From positions 1 through 45,118 of the forward strand of contig JAGQVX010000011.1 of assembly GCA_020437755.1 (NCBI GenBank): a DNA stretch of 45,118 bases, in the 5' to 3' direction. The stretch comes from Flavobacteriales bacterium. Its GTDB lineage: Bacteria; Bacteroidota; Bacteroidia; Flavobacteriales_D; Sanyastnellaceae. A program made the position numbers and the translations under genes. The number at the start of each line of letters is the position of its first letter. Within the stretch, counting starts at the first letter, position 1. The notes under the pieces were generated by a model. The model saw only the letters and a program-made list of their open reading frames with translations, was not told the DNA's origin and ran no database searches. Positions 16,958-25,261 of this stretch are shown one piece after another.

Positions 16958-17359
16958 TCACACTTGGGGGTATAACCTTGGATAGGCAAATATCACCAAG
17001 AACCCATCCGGGTCGCGAAATGTAATTCCGTGGCGATTCCAATAAGGATTTCGGTTGGTGACAAGTGCGATGTTTTCGCGTTCCAAAGTTGCACGTTGAT
17101 CATTTAGTTCTTCCTGAGAGTTGACATACAACACCAGTGCATCATCGGGGTCGGTAGTGTGGACCGGGGGGTGGGGAGAAGTGGTGAATTCCAGGTGCCA
17201 TTGGGCGCCGGTCAAACCAAGGAAGGCTCCGGAGTACGATTCATGATCTTCGAACCGACCCAAGAGCGACAACCCAACAATTCGCTGGTAGAAATTGATC
17301 AATTGTTCGAGGTTGTCCGTGTGTCGTGCAACCCGTAAGGTGTAGTAGCGCATGGTCAT
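16958..17359 (-). CDS. VOC-superfamily (glyoxalase/bleomycin-resistance fold) protein
   Basis: 133 residues, two beta-alpha-beta-beta-beta modules. The opening YTLRVARHTDNLEQLINFY and the closing NPYWNRHGITFRDPDGFLVIFA are the signature ends of the YycE-like VOC subgroup. WHLEF in the middle supplies the usual metal-ligand glutamate region. It starts at ATG 17359, with ATG 17353 (MRYYTLRV) as an alternative. It is a single cytoplasmic gene with no operon partner. The substrate cannot be deduced; annotation as glyoxalase would go beyond the evidence. Confidence 0.82.
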   Translation of the reverse strand: MTMRYYTLRVARHTDNLEQLINFYQRIVGLSLLGRFEDHESYSGAFLGLTGAQWHLEFTTSPHPPVHTTDPDDALVLYVNSQEELNDQRATLERENIALVTNRNPYWNRHGITFRDPDGFLVIFAYPRLYPQV

Positions 17360-17625
17360 CTATTTGGCGAATGCCTCAATTTTCAAATGTACATGAATCA
17401 AAGCAAAAAAAAGATGCCGCCCAACCGTGCTTTCGGGAGCATTTATAAGCGTGCCTGATGAATGATTTTCACCTTTCAGAACCCACGTTGCGACTGTTTT
17501 CAACTTGGGGAAAAATCGGGAAAGGAGTCGATTTTAACAATCGGCGATGTAAATAATTGGCTATGAGCAGTGTAAATAGTGAAATACGATTGTGAGTGCA
17601 ACGGAGAACTTGCCTGAAAAAACCG
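17360..17625. other. Intergenic region between divergent genes
   Basis: About 320 bases lie between the VOC gene and the helicase gene. Apart from the helicase promoter core at 17626-17633, I see only a short hairpin (TGCT-TTCGGG-AGCA near 17430) and no open frame of its own; a long minus-strand frame that enters here is antisense to the helicase gene. Confidence 0.4.
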
Positions 17626-17633
17626 TACTTTTG
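17626..17633 (+). promoter_or_regulatory. -7 promoter element of the DEAD-box helicase gene
   Basis: TACTTTTG fits TAnnTTTG exactly and lies about 50 bases upstream of the helicase start. A TTG at 17610-17612 is closer than the usual -33 spacing. Confidence 0.45.
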
Positions 17634-17681
17634 CAAAAAATTTAATCCGGCATTGTCCGATTTCAACACACTACGTATCCC

Positions 17682-19487
17682 TTGAATAATTTCGAAGCGC
17701 TCGGCTTGTCTGGGCAAACTATCCGTTCCCTGGAAGAAATGGGTTTTGAAAACCCTACTGAGATCCAGGAAAAGTGCATCCCTTTGCTCCTTTCCGGACA
17801 AAAGGACCTTGTAGCCCTGGCACAGACCGGTACCGGGAAGACGGCGTCGTTCGGTTTGCCTTTGCTCGAAATGATCGATGCAAAGCAGAAATCGGTGCAG
17901 GCCTTGATTCTTTCGCCAACACGTGAATTGGGGCAGCAGATTGCCGACCAGATCCAAAAATTTGGTAAGTACAACAAATCGCTGCGTTCGGTGGCCGTGT
18001 ACGGTGGTGCCAGCATTGTGCCTCAGATGAAGGCCTTGAAGCGCGGTGCCCATATTGTAATTGCCACTCCGGGACGATTGATTGACCTTATGGAGCGCCG
18101 GGCTGTGAATTTGGAAGAAATTCGATTCCTCGTTCTCGATGAAGCCGATGAAATGCTGAATATGGGATTCCGCGATGATATTGATCATATCCTGCGTGAT
18201 ACTCCTAGCCACAAATCAACCTGGTTGTTTTCAGCTACGATGCCCGACGATATCCGCAGAATCATTACGGAGTACATGGATGATAATGCCGCCGAGGTTC
18301 ACATAGCGCCCAAGCAGCAGGTCAATGAAAACATCAATCACCAGTACGTGGTGATCAACCGCGACAATAAATTTGATTCGCTTTGTGGGTTCCTTGAATT
18401 GGACTCCGACACACGTGGAATCATCTTTAGCCGAACCAAGCTCGGAGCTCAAAAGCTGGCCGAGCAATTGCGCCGCGCCAATCAACATGCCGATGCCCTT
18501 CACGGCGACTTGTCGCAGGCGCAGCGCGACCGCGTAATGAAGCGTTTTAAAGAACATGAATTGCGCATTTTGGTAGCTACCGATGTGGCAGCCCGTGGTA
18601 TTGACGTGAAGGATCTGAACTTCGTGATTCACTACAACCTTCCCGATCAGCTGGAATACTATACGCACCGCAGCGGACGTACAGCCCGCGCCGGAAAGAA
18701 AGGCGTTTCGGTAGCATTTGTGAGCAAGACGGAGAAGAAGAAAATTAAGTACCTGGAAAAGGATTTGGGTTTGACCTTCACCGAGATTGAAGCACCGCAA
18801 CCTACCGATTTAATGGAGATGCGTGTTTCACAATGGTGCGAACGACTGGTTGACATGCCGGTGTCTGATCAATTGGATGAAACCCTGGTCGATATGGCGA
18901 TGTCGGCTTTTGGAGAGTTTACCAAGGAAGATCTGATTCGCAAGTTGATTGCGGATATCGTTCGTGCCAATGCTCCAACACGCTCGTCGTCGGATGACCG
19001 CGGACGTGATCGTGACCGTGACCGTGACCGTGATCGTGATCGTGACCGAGGCCGTGATCGCGGGGATGACCGTCCGAAACGCGACAGGTCGGATTCACGC
19101 GACAAGAAATCGGATCGTAAGGCAGGGCGTGGAGACATGGCCCGGTTTTTCATCAATATTGGAAAGCGTGATGATATCCACACGGCCGATTTGTTGATGT
19201 TCATCTGCGAGGAAGCCCGAATTGGCAAGCAGGACGTGGGCACTATCACCATTGACCGCAACCACAGTTATTTCGAAGTTGCCAAGGACAAGGTCAAGAA
19301 GGTCAATGCGGCCTTCAAGGACATTGTGGTGGATGGCCGCGAATTGCGCGTGAATCGTGATGGTGGACCGGGAGACAACAATGATCAAGGGGATCAGGCA
19401 TACGCCAAATCGAAAAGAAAGCCCGCACCACGTGGTGGAGGCTTCAAGGGAAAGAAGGGACCAGGAAAGCCCCGTTCAAAGAGATAA
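17682..19487 (+). CDS. DEAD-box RNA helicase with DbpA-type RNA-binding domain
   Basis: ATP-dependent RNA unwinding, probably in ribosome assembly or mRNA turnover. Motifs in order: Q motif GFENPTEIQ (~26-34), Walker A AQTGTGKT (~47-54), PTRELGQQ, VATPGR, DEAD in LVLDEADEML (~149-158), SAT (~181), and HRSGRTARAG in the second RecA domain. After residue ~420 comes a flexible linker with an (Arg-Asp) dipeptide run of about eight units. Next is the DbpA-like domain (MARFFINIGKRDDIHTADLL ... VDGRELRVNRD, ~485-570) and a basic K/R/G tail. The start is a TTG at 17682, because the next Met lies beyond the Q motif. It is followed by typA 54 bases downstream, perhaps co-transcribed. Confidence 0.93.
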   Translation: MNNFEALGLSGQTIRSLEEMGFENPTEIQEKCIPLLLSGQKDLVALAQTGTGKTASFGLPLLEMIDAKQKSVQALILSPTRELGQQIADQIQKFGKYNKSLRSVAVYGGASIVPQMKALKRGAHIVIATPGRLIDLMERRAVNLEEIRFLVLDEADEMLNMGFRDDIDHILRDTPSHKSTWLFSATMPDDIRRIITEYMDDNAAEVHIAPKQQVNENINHQYVVINRDNKFDSLCGFLELDSDTRGIIFSRTKLGAQKLAEQLRRANQHADALHGDLSQAQRDRVMKRFKEHELRILVATDVAARGIDVKDLNFVIHYNLPDQLEYYTHRSGRTARAGKKGVSVAFVSKTEKKKIKYLEKDLGLTFTEIEAPQPTDLMEMRVSQWCERLVDMPVSDQLDETLVDMAMSAFGEFTKEDLIRKLIADIVRANAPTRSSSDDRGRDRDRDRDRDRDRDRGRDRGDDRPKRDRSDSRDKKSDRKAGRGDMARFFINIGKRDDIHTADLLMFICEEARIGKQDVGTITIDRNHSYFEVAKDKVKKVNAAFKDIVVDGRELRVNRDGGPGDNNDQGDQAYAKSKRKPAPRGGGFKGKKGPGKPRSKR

Positions 19488-19541
19488 TCAGAAAAAACAT
19501 AGAAGTACTTCGGTGCTGAAATCATTCGACAATAAACGAAT

Positions 19542-21323
19542 ATGAGTTACGAGATTCGCAACATTGCCATTATTGCCCACGTTGACCACGGGAAAACCAC
19601 GCTGGTTGATAAGATTATCGACGCCTGTAAGGTGCTTGATGAACGCACCGAGCGAAAGGAGTTGTTGCTCGACAACAACGATTTGGAGCGTGAGCGCGGA
19701 ATTACCATTTTGTCCAAGAACGTTAGTGTGAACTACAAGGGAATCAAGATCAACATCATTGATACTCCAGGTCACGCCGACTTTGGAGGAGAGGTAGAGC
19801 GTGTTTTGAAAATGGCCGATGGAGTATTGCTTTTGGTGGATGCCTTCGAAGGCCCCATGCCGCAAACCCGATTCGTACTTTCGAAAGCCATTGATTTGGG
19901 CTTGAAGCCCATTGTTGTGGTGAACAAAGTAGACAAGGAAAACTGCACTCCCGATTTGGTTCAGGAGGCCGTTTTCGACCTCATGTTCAACCTGGGAGCT
20001 ACCGAGGAACAATTGGATTTTAGCACCATTTATGGTTCGGCCAAGAATGGCTGGATGAGCACAGATTGGCAAGCGCCAACTGATAATATTTTCCCCTTGC
20101 TGGATACAATTCTTGAAGTGATTCCTCCCGCTCCCAACTACCACGGAAGTTCGCAAATGCAAATCACTACGCTCGACTTTTCGAGTTTCGTTGGACGAAT
20201 TGCTATTGGAAGAATCTACCGAGGTATCCTGGAAGAAGGAAAAGACTATATGCTGTGCAAGCGTGATGGCCAATACAAAAAATCACGCATCAAGGAATTG
20301 ATGGTTTTCGAAGGTCTGGCCCGTACCAAGGTGCAGTCGGCCCGCAGTGGCGAATTGGTAGCTGTAGTAGGATTGGAAGATTTTGAAATTGGCGATACCA
20401 TTGCCGATATCAACGAGCCGGAGCCATTACCACGTATTGAGGTGGATGAGCCTACCATGAGTATGTTGTTCACCATCAACAATTCACCATTCTTCGGTAA
20501 GGAAGGTAAGTTTGTGACTTCCCGCCACCTGCGCGATCGCTTGTTCAAGGAAATGGAGCGCAATCTAGCTTTACGTGTTCACGAAACCGATACAGAGGAC
20601 AAATTCGACGTATACGGTCGTGGAATTCTTCACTTGTCGGTTCTTATCGAAACGATGCGTCGCGAAGGCTATGAGCTTCAGGTGGGTAAACCTCGTGTAA
20701 TTATTAAGGAAATCGACGGCGTAAAGCATGAGCCTATCGAGCAATTGGTCGTAGATGTGCCTGAAAGTTCATCGGGTAAGGTCATTGAATTGGTAACTCA
20801 GCGCAAAGGCGATTTATTGGCAATGGAGCCCAAAGGTGAATTGTTGCACCTCGAGTTCAGCATTCCATCACGTGGACTTATCGGATTGCGAAACAATGTA
20901 CTTACAGCTACGTCGGGAGAAGCGGTTATGACGCACCGTTTTGTGGAGTTCCAACCCTTCAAAGGCGAGTTGGCGGCCAAATCCAAAGGGGCCCTTTGCT
21001 CAATGGAAACAGGTCAGGCATTGGCATATGCTATTGACCGACTTCAGGATCGTGGACGTTTCTTTGTTTCTCCGGGTGATCAGATTTACAAAGGTCAGGT
21101 AGTGGGAGAACATTCACGTGATAACGATATTGACGTGAACCTCATTAAGGGAAAGAAACTCACAAACATGCGTGCTTCCGGAGCTGATGACTCGGTACGC
21201 ATTGTACCGCGTATTGACTTTTCTCTGGAGGAGGCCATGGAGTACATCCGCGATGATGAATACCTCGAAATTACTCCTGAGAATCTGAGAATGCGAAAGA
21301 TTCACTATATACAGCGCAGCTAA
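19542..21323 (+). CDS. typA: Ribosome-associated GTPase BipA/TypA
   Basis: A translational GTPase involved in 50S assembly and stress or cold adaptation. The 593-residue length is normal. G1 is HVDHGKTT (13-20), switch I is ERERGITI, G3 is DTPGHADF (~76-83) and G4 is NKVD (~129-132). EF-Tu domain 2-like and EF-G C-terminal-like parts follow, then the BipA-specific C-terminal domain containing [19 protein letters not shown] and GPGDQ-like [24 protein letters not shown]. The start at ATG 19542 is clear ([18 protein letters not shown]). It follows the helicase gene closely and is closed by a terminator at 21405. Confidence 0.97.
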   Translation: MSYEIRNIAIIAHVDHGKTTLVDKIIDACKVLDERTERKELLLDNNDLERERGITILSKNVSVNYKGIKINIIDTPGHADFGGEVERVLKMADGVLLLVDAFEGPMPQTRFVLSKAIDLGLKPIVVVNKVDKENCTPDLVQEAVFDLMFNLGATEEQLDFSTIYGSAKNGWMSTDWQAPTDNIFPLLDTILEVIPPAPNYHGSSQMQITTLDFSSFVGRIAIGRIYRGILEEGKDYMLCKRDGQYKKSRIKELMVFEGLARTKVQSARSGELVAVVGLEDFEIGDTIADINEPEPLPRIEVDEPTMSMLFTINNSPFFGKEGKFVTSRHLRDRLFKEMERNLALRVHETDTEDKFDVYGRGILHLSVLIETMRREGYELQVGKPRVIIKEIDGVKHEPIEQLVVDVPESSSGKVIELVTQRKGDLLAMEPKGELLHLEFSIPSRGLIGLRNNVLTATSGEAVMTHRFVEFQPFKGELAAKSKGALCSMETGQALAYAIDRLQDRGRFFVSPGDQIYKGQVVGEHSRDNDIDVNLIKGKKLTNMRASGADDSVRIVPRIDFSLEEAMEYIRDDEYLEITPENLRMRKIHYIQRS

Positions 21324-21404
21324 TACTGCCGCTGATTGTTCAGGAAATAACTACATTTGAATTCCAAATTTTAATGAGCGTTTGAGATTTGGTTGAATTG
21401 AGAG

Positions 21405-21432
21405 TCCCGCCACCGGCGGGATTTTCATTTTA
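21405..21432 (+). terminator. Rho-independent terminator after typA
   Basis: CCCGCC-ACC-GGCGGG forms a 6-bp all-GC stem followed by ATTTTCATTTT, about 80 bases after the typA stop. Confidence 0.75.
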
Positions 21433-21555
21433 CATACCCCTCTGTTTTCCTGCATTTCACGTGATGGACAGATTGATCGGGATGCAATTTTCCACTTGGA
21501 TATGATATATTATTGAAATGCGGTATATTGTGGAAGCCTTAGTCAATCTAAACCT

Positions 21556-22833
21556 ATGAAAAGTTTTGCCCCACAAATCCGCTCGCTTCTCTGTATAATC
21601 ATGGGTTTAACCACCTGTTTTGGAGCTGCCCAATCTACCCAAGGCTGCACTGATTCTATGGCATGCAACTATAATTCTGAGTCAGATCTTGACGATGGTT
21701 CGTGTTGCTATACCAACTGTATCCAATTGGAAATATCAAGTGGTTCCTACGACAGCGAGATATCATGGGAACTGCAGTTATTGAATGACACAGCAATCAT
21801 AGCTTCCGGATTCGCTCCTTTTCAGGCGCTTTTGTGTCTGGAAAACGCATGTTACCAGCTGACTATGTACGATAGTTTTGGAGATGGCTGGAATGGAGCG
21901 GCCTACTCGTTTACCAACGCTGAAGGTACGGTATTGGCTACAGGTTCACACTCGGGAGGTTCTCAGTCTGACGTGATCATTGGAATTGGCGGAATATGCG
22001 GCTGCATGGATTCTACTGCTTACAACTATGATTCAGAAGCTGTATCAGATGACGGCAGTTGTGTTTATGCACCCGACAATGACGAATGCGAATCGGCAAT
22101 GGTTCTTGGACCGGGTTATGTTACCTTGGTGGTGAGTAATGAGGGGGCATCTCCCAGCGAGTATGTTGGTTCACAGTGGGTAGATGGCGAAGCAGAGCAC
22201 GTGGTTTGGTTTTCTTATGTGGTGCCGAATTATCTCAATAGTTTAACTATTTCAACTGATCCATATGGAGTTGGATATGGCGCGGGATATATGACCGATC
22301 CGCAGTTGGCCGTGTGGACCGAGGAATGCGGTGAACTTACAGAGCTCGCATCAGATGATGATGATGGTACGGGCTTACATTCCAAGATTGAATTGTCGTG
22401 TTTCGATGGTGAAATCCCCGAACCGGGCACGGTGATTTATATATCGCTTGATGGTTACAGTGGCCAGCAGGGAGTTGTTGAATTGACTCTCTTTTTTAAT
22501 CAAGGTGAACCGTGTTACGACCCGGACTATGGCTATGAATGGTTTTGCGGAATGGAAGGGATTTGCGATCCTTTTGTCCTCGGTTGTTACGATCCGGTGG
22601 CTTGCAATTACAACTCGGAAGCGACAGAGGATGATGGCTCATGTTTCTATGATTGTTGCCCTCCTGATTTATCGGGGGACGGTGAGGTCAATATAGATGA
22701 CCTGCTCAGTTTTTTAGGTGTTTTTTCGTGTTCAAGTCCTCCTTGTGATGGAGATATCAATGAGGATGGCACCACGAATGTTTTCGACCTGCTGCTGTTG
22801 CTAGGTGCGTATAACACCGTTTGTGAGTACTAG
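21556..22833 (+). CDS. Secreted protein with three Cys-rich DDGSC repeats and C-terminal dockerin-like EF-hands
   Basis: 425 residues with an N-terminal signal (hydrophobic stretch to ~24, FGAAQ). Three copies of a 23-residue unit, of the form GC-x-D-x-x-A-x-NY-(N/D)-SE-x5-DDGSC-x-Y, start at residues 30, 149 and 343. Between them lie beta-rich domains (~55-140 with YDSFGDGWNGAAYSF, and ~175-320). The last 60 residues hold two EF-hand-like loops, DLSGDGEVNIDDLLSFL and DINEDGTTNVFDLLLLL, joined by a Cys-containing linker and ending in VCEY. This dockerin-like end replaces a normal T9SS domain. It is probably surface-bound or secreted and calcium-stabilised. It is convergent with the glycan operon, 34 bases away. 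Confidence 0.87.
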   Translation: MKSFAPQIRSLLCIIMGLTTCFGAAQSTQGCTDSMACNYNSESDLDDGSCCYTNCIQLEISSGSYDSEISWELQLLNDTAIIASGFAPFQALLCLENACYQLTMYDSFGDGWNGAAYSFTNAEGTVLATGSHSGGSQSDVIIGIGGICGCMDSTAYNYDSEAVSDDGSCVYAPDNDECESAMVLGPGYVTLVVSNEGASPSEYVGSQWVDGEAEHVVWFSYVVPNYLNSLTISTDPYGVGYGAGYMTDPQLAVWTEECGELTELASDDDDGTGLHSKIELSCFDGEIPEPGTVIYISLDGYSGQQGVVELTLFFNQGEPCYDPDYGYEWFCGMEGICDPFVLGCYDPVACNYNSEATEDDGSCFYDCCPPDLSGDGEVNIDDLLSFLGVFSCSSPPCDGDINEDGTTNVFDLLLLLGAYNTVCEY

Positions 22834-22867
22834 AAATCTGTGCAAGTTCTTACCTCACGGACTCCAA

Positions 22868-25261
22868 TCACCCCATGCCGTTCACCGTACGTTTCAGACG
22901 CATCCGTATTCCAAACCGCCAATTGCCCATTTTTTCAAGAATATGACGCCACCATAAGGTTTGCCATGGCCATTTGAATTCCATGGTTCGGTAGTCGGTA
23001 AGAAGGGTGGCTGCATGTGTAATTCCTTGTTTTGCAGCGTATTGGTTGGTGTTCTCAATGTCGTCGATTTCGGAATACTGGTCACGAAAAAGGAAGATCC
23101 AGTATTTGGCGAATGCCTGAACTTTATCCATCAATTTCGAATCATTTCGAGGGGGTAGATCGATAAAAACATAGTCAAAATCATGGTTGAGATAACGAAT
23201 GATCTCACCCATCCAATGCGAAGACACGACTTCTTCCAAACCGTCAATTTCGCGGCCCATAAAGACTTCCGCTACCGTCTGATGCGTGTCAACAAGGTCT
23301 TCGTAAGCGCATTTGCCTTGTGCTAAATCCACAAAACCATAATGAATAGTGTCGTTGGGCTTGGAGAGATTCAAAATAGCTACTCGCTTGTTATTCAATG
23401 ACATGGCATGCGCCAAATGGGAAATTGCCGAGGATAAACCTGTGTTTTTTTGGATGGCATTGAAAGCAATTATATTGTTTTCCCGCGCATAATACTCCAA
23501 CGACAGCGCTAGCATTTCCCAGTGTTCACGCTCTTGAGAAGGAGAGTTGTTGTTCAGAAACCGCTCGCGATGCTTTTTCCGCACATGTGGCGTGAACCCA
23601 ATAAGCGGAAAGGCACTGAGCTTTGTGACGGCGTCCAGATTGCTGACTTTAGCCGATACCAAGCCTTTGATCAGGATAATGACGAAGGGAATCATCAGGC
23701 CTACCATGAACATCATGAGGTGCGACAGTCCGGTGAGTGGGGCTACAATTTGATTGCCTTTTACGTGGGCGCGTTCCCAAATCTCACAATCGGGGATGTT
23801 GGAGGCCAATGCAAGTTCTGCCTGACCTTTTTTCTTGCGCAGGTATTTGAGCAGGCTGAATTGGTTGTTGATCTTTCGGTACGAAGCCAGCATCTCCCGT
23901 TCCAGAGCCGGAAGCCGGGCAATGCGCGATTCATTCAGTGCAACCTCTCGGTTAATTCCGCCTATTTCCAGTTCAGCTCTTGAAATCAATCCGTTGATGC
24001 TTTCCACAATAGACAGCCGACTTTGCTCCACCTGAGCGTTCAGCCGCTGTAAGTGGGGATTGAGTGGGCCGGCATGAAAAAGAACCTCTTCCCGGTCAAG
24101 TTGAAGAGCAGTGTGTTGTTGAATCAATTCAATGAGGAGCACATCGTTCACCCCGGCCAATGAAGGACTCAACAACGTGTCGAGTCGTGTTTGCTTTTGA
24201 GCGTAGTTGAGCAAGTAGCGGTAGTATTCGAGTTTGGTATTTTGCTCATGCATGCGCTGTTCCAACCGGTCTGCTTCATTCATCAATTGTGCAGCATGGC
24301 GTGATAAATCGAGCATGTTATGGTCACTCTTCACCGTGGCTATATCTAGTTCTTCCTCATCGATTCGAGCCTGGATGCTGCGAATCTGCCCTTCCAGAAA
24401 GCGCACCGTATTGCGGGCCATTCCATTCTTTGCTTCCAGATCGCGCGATTCGTACACCTCCATCATGCGGTTAATAAGATCGGCATCTTCGTCTTTTTTG
24501 GCCGTGGTGATGCCCAGTGTGAGGATCGATGCCCCTTTGTTGAGTGTCTTAACGCGCAGCCGCTGCTTGTAGTCATGTGCCAATACGCTTGGATCCACCA
24601 ATTTGAAAGCATATCGTGCAGAATCTTCCGACGACGAAAATGCTCGTTGCGGCTCGATGCTCAGCGATAGCTCACCGATGTTGAGTTGTTCTTGGAAGGC
24701 CAGGACCGTATCCACGCTAAAAGCCATGGCCGGTCGATCGGTAACGGTATTCAGGCGGTAGTCAAAAACCTCCACCGGCTGGGGCGTAGCTTTCAATCGA
24801 ACCCGTTCTTGGTCGATTTGCTCAATAGCAAAGCGCACATTGGTCAGATTTCTACCTGTTCTATTGACCACCACGCGATAGGGGGCTTCATTATAATTGG
24901 ATTGTCCATTTCGCGAGTATTCCACATCAAAATCCAGGTCGTACAGTGCTTCATATAGCACCGAGTACGTATCTACGGATCCAATGTAGTTGTAGATATT
25001 GGCGATCTTGGCGTGCAATCTTAAACCGGTGATGCGGTTCTCTGCACCATGTGTTGGAAAGTCAAATTCTCGATGCACCTTGAACGAAGCATCGACAATG
25101 TATTTAAAGTCGGCTCCACGCATCAAGTACACGGATGCCGCGATAAAAAAGGGAATCGTAAGCACGAAGTAAAACCAGTGTTCACGTACCGACTTGAGAA
25201 TGCCCAGTCCGTTGAAACTATTATCCACACGGAAGTAACGTTCCCGTGGAATCAGCTTCAT
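22868..25261 (-). CDS. Wzz/Wzc-like polysaccharide chain-length protein with degenerate kinase domain
   Basis: 797 residues, inner membrane. The first membrane segment is ~27-47 (HWFYFVLTIPFFIAASVYL) and the second ~513-533. Between them lies the large periplasmic Wzz/GumC region with long coiled coils (~270-480). The cytoplasmic part resembles bacterial tyrosine kinases, but the ATP motifs are missing. The Walker A place reads QKNTGLSS (~604-611) instead of GxxGxGKS, and the Walker A' place reads VAILNLSKPND without its usual Asp. Only the Walker B-like FIDLPP (~699-704) survives. No Tyr cluster ends the protein. It should control chain length or export without kinase activity. Last gene of the glycan operon, overlapping asnB by 4 bases (ATGA). 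Confidence 0.87.
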   Translation of the reverse strand: MKLIPRERYFRVDNSFNGLGILKSVREHWFYFVLTIPFFIAASVYLMRGADFKYIVDASFKVHREFDFPTHGAENRITGLRLHAKIANIYNYIGSVDTYSVLYEALYDLDFDVEYSRNGQSNYNEAPYRVVVNRTGRNLTNVRFAIEQIDQERVRLKATPQPVEVFDYRLNTVTDRPAMAFSVDTVLAFQEQLNIGELSLSIEPQRAFSSSEDSARYAFKLVDPSVLAHDYKQRLRVKTLNKGASILTLGITTAKKDEDADLINRMMEVYESRDLEAKNGMARNTVRFLEGQIRSIQARIDEEELDIATVKSDHNMLDLSRHAAQLMNEADRLEQRMHEQNTKLEYYRYLLNYAQKQTRLDTLLSPSLAGVNDVLLIELIQQHTALQLDREEVLFHAGPLNPHLQRLNAQVEQSRLSIVESINGLISRAELEIGGINREVALNESRIARLPALEREMLASYRKINNQFSLLKYLRKKKGQAELALASNIPDCEIWERAHVKGNQIVAPLTGLSHLMMFMVGLMIPFVIILIKGLVSAKVSNLDAVTKLSAFPLIGFTPHVRKKHRERFLNNNSPSQEREHWEMLALSLEYYARENNIIAFNAIQKNTGLSSAISHLAHAMSLNNKRVAILNLSKPNDTIHYGFVDLAQGKCAYEDLVDTHQTVAEVFMGREIDGLEEVVSSHWMGEIIRYLNHDFDYVFIDLPPRNDSKLMDKVQAFAKYWIFLFRDQYSEIDDIENTNQYAAKQGITHAATLLTDYRTMEFKWPWQTLWWRHILEKMGNWRFGIRMRLKRTVNGMG

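Noticed and set aside
17469-18212. 247-codon minus-strand open frame extending into the intergenic gap
   Set aside because: Mostly antisense to the helicase gene, with no signal peptide or family resemblance.
19005-19046. Possible CRISPR-like tandem repeat
   Set aside because: It is a hexamer run with no spacers inside a coding region.
19488-20273. 261-codon minus-strand open frame
   Set aside because: Antisense to typA; the composition is that of a complementary-strand shadow with no recognisable domain.
22834-22867. Expected terminator between the convergent secreted-protein gene and glycan operon
   Set aside because: Only 34 bases, with no stem followed by a T-run on either strand.
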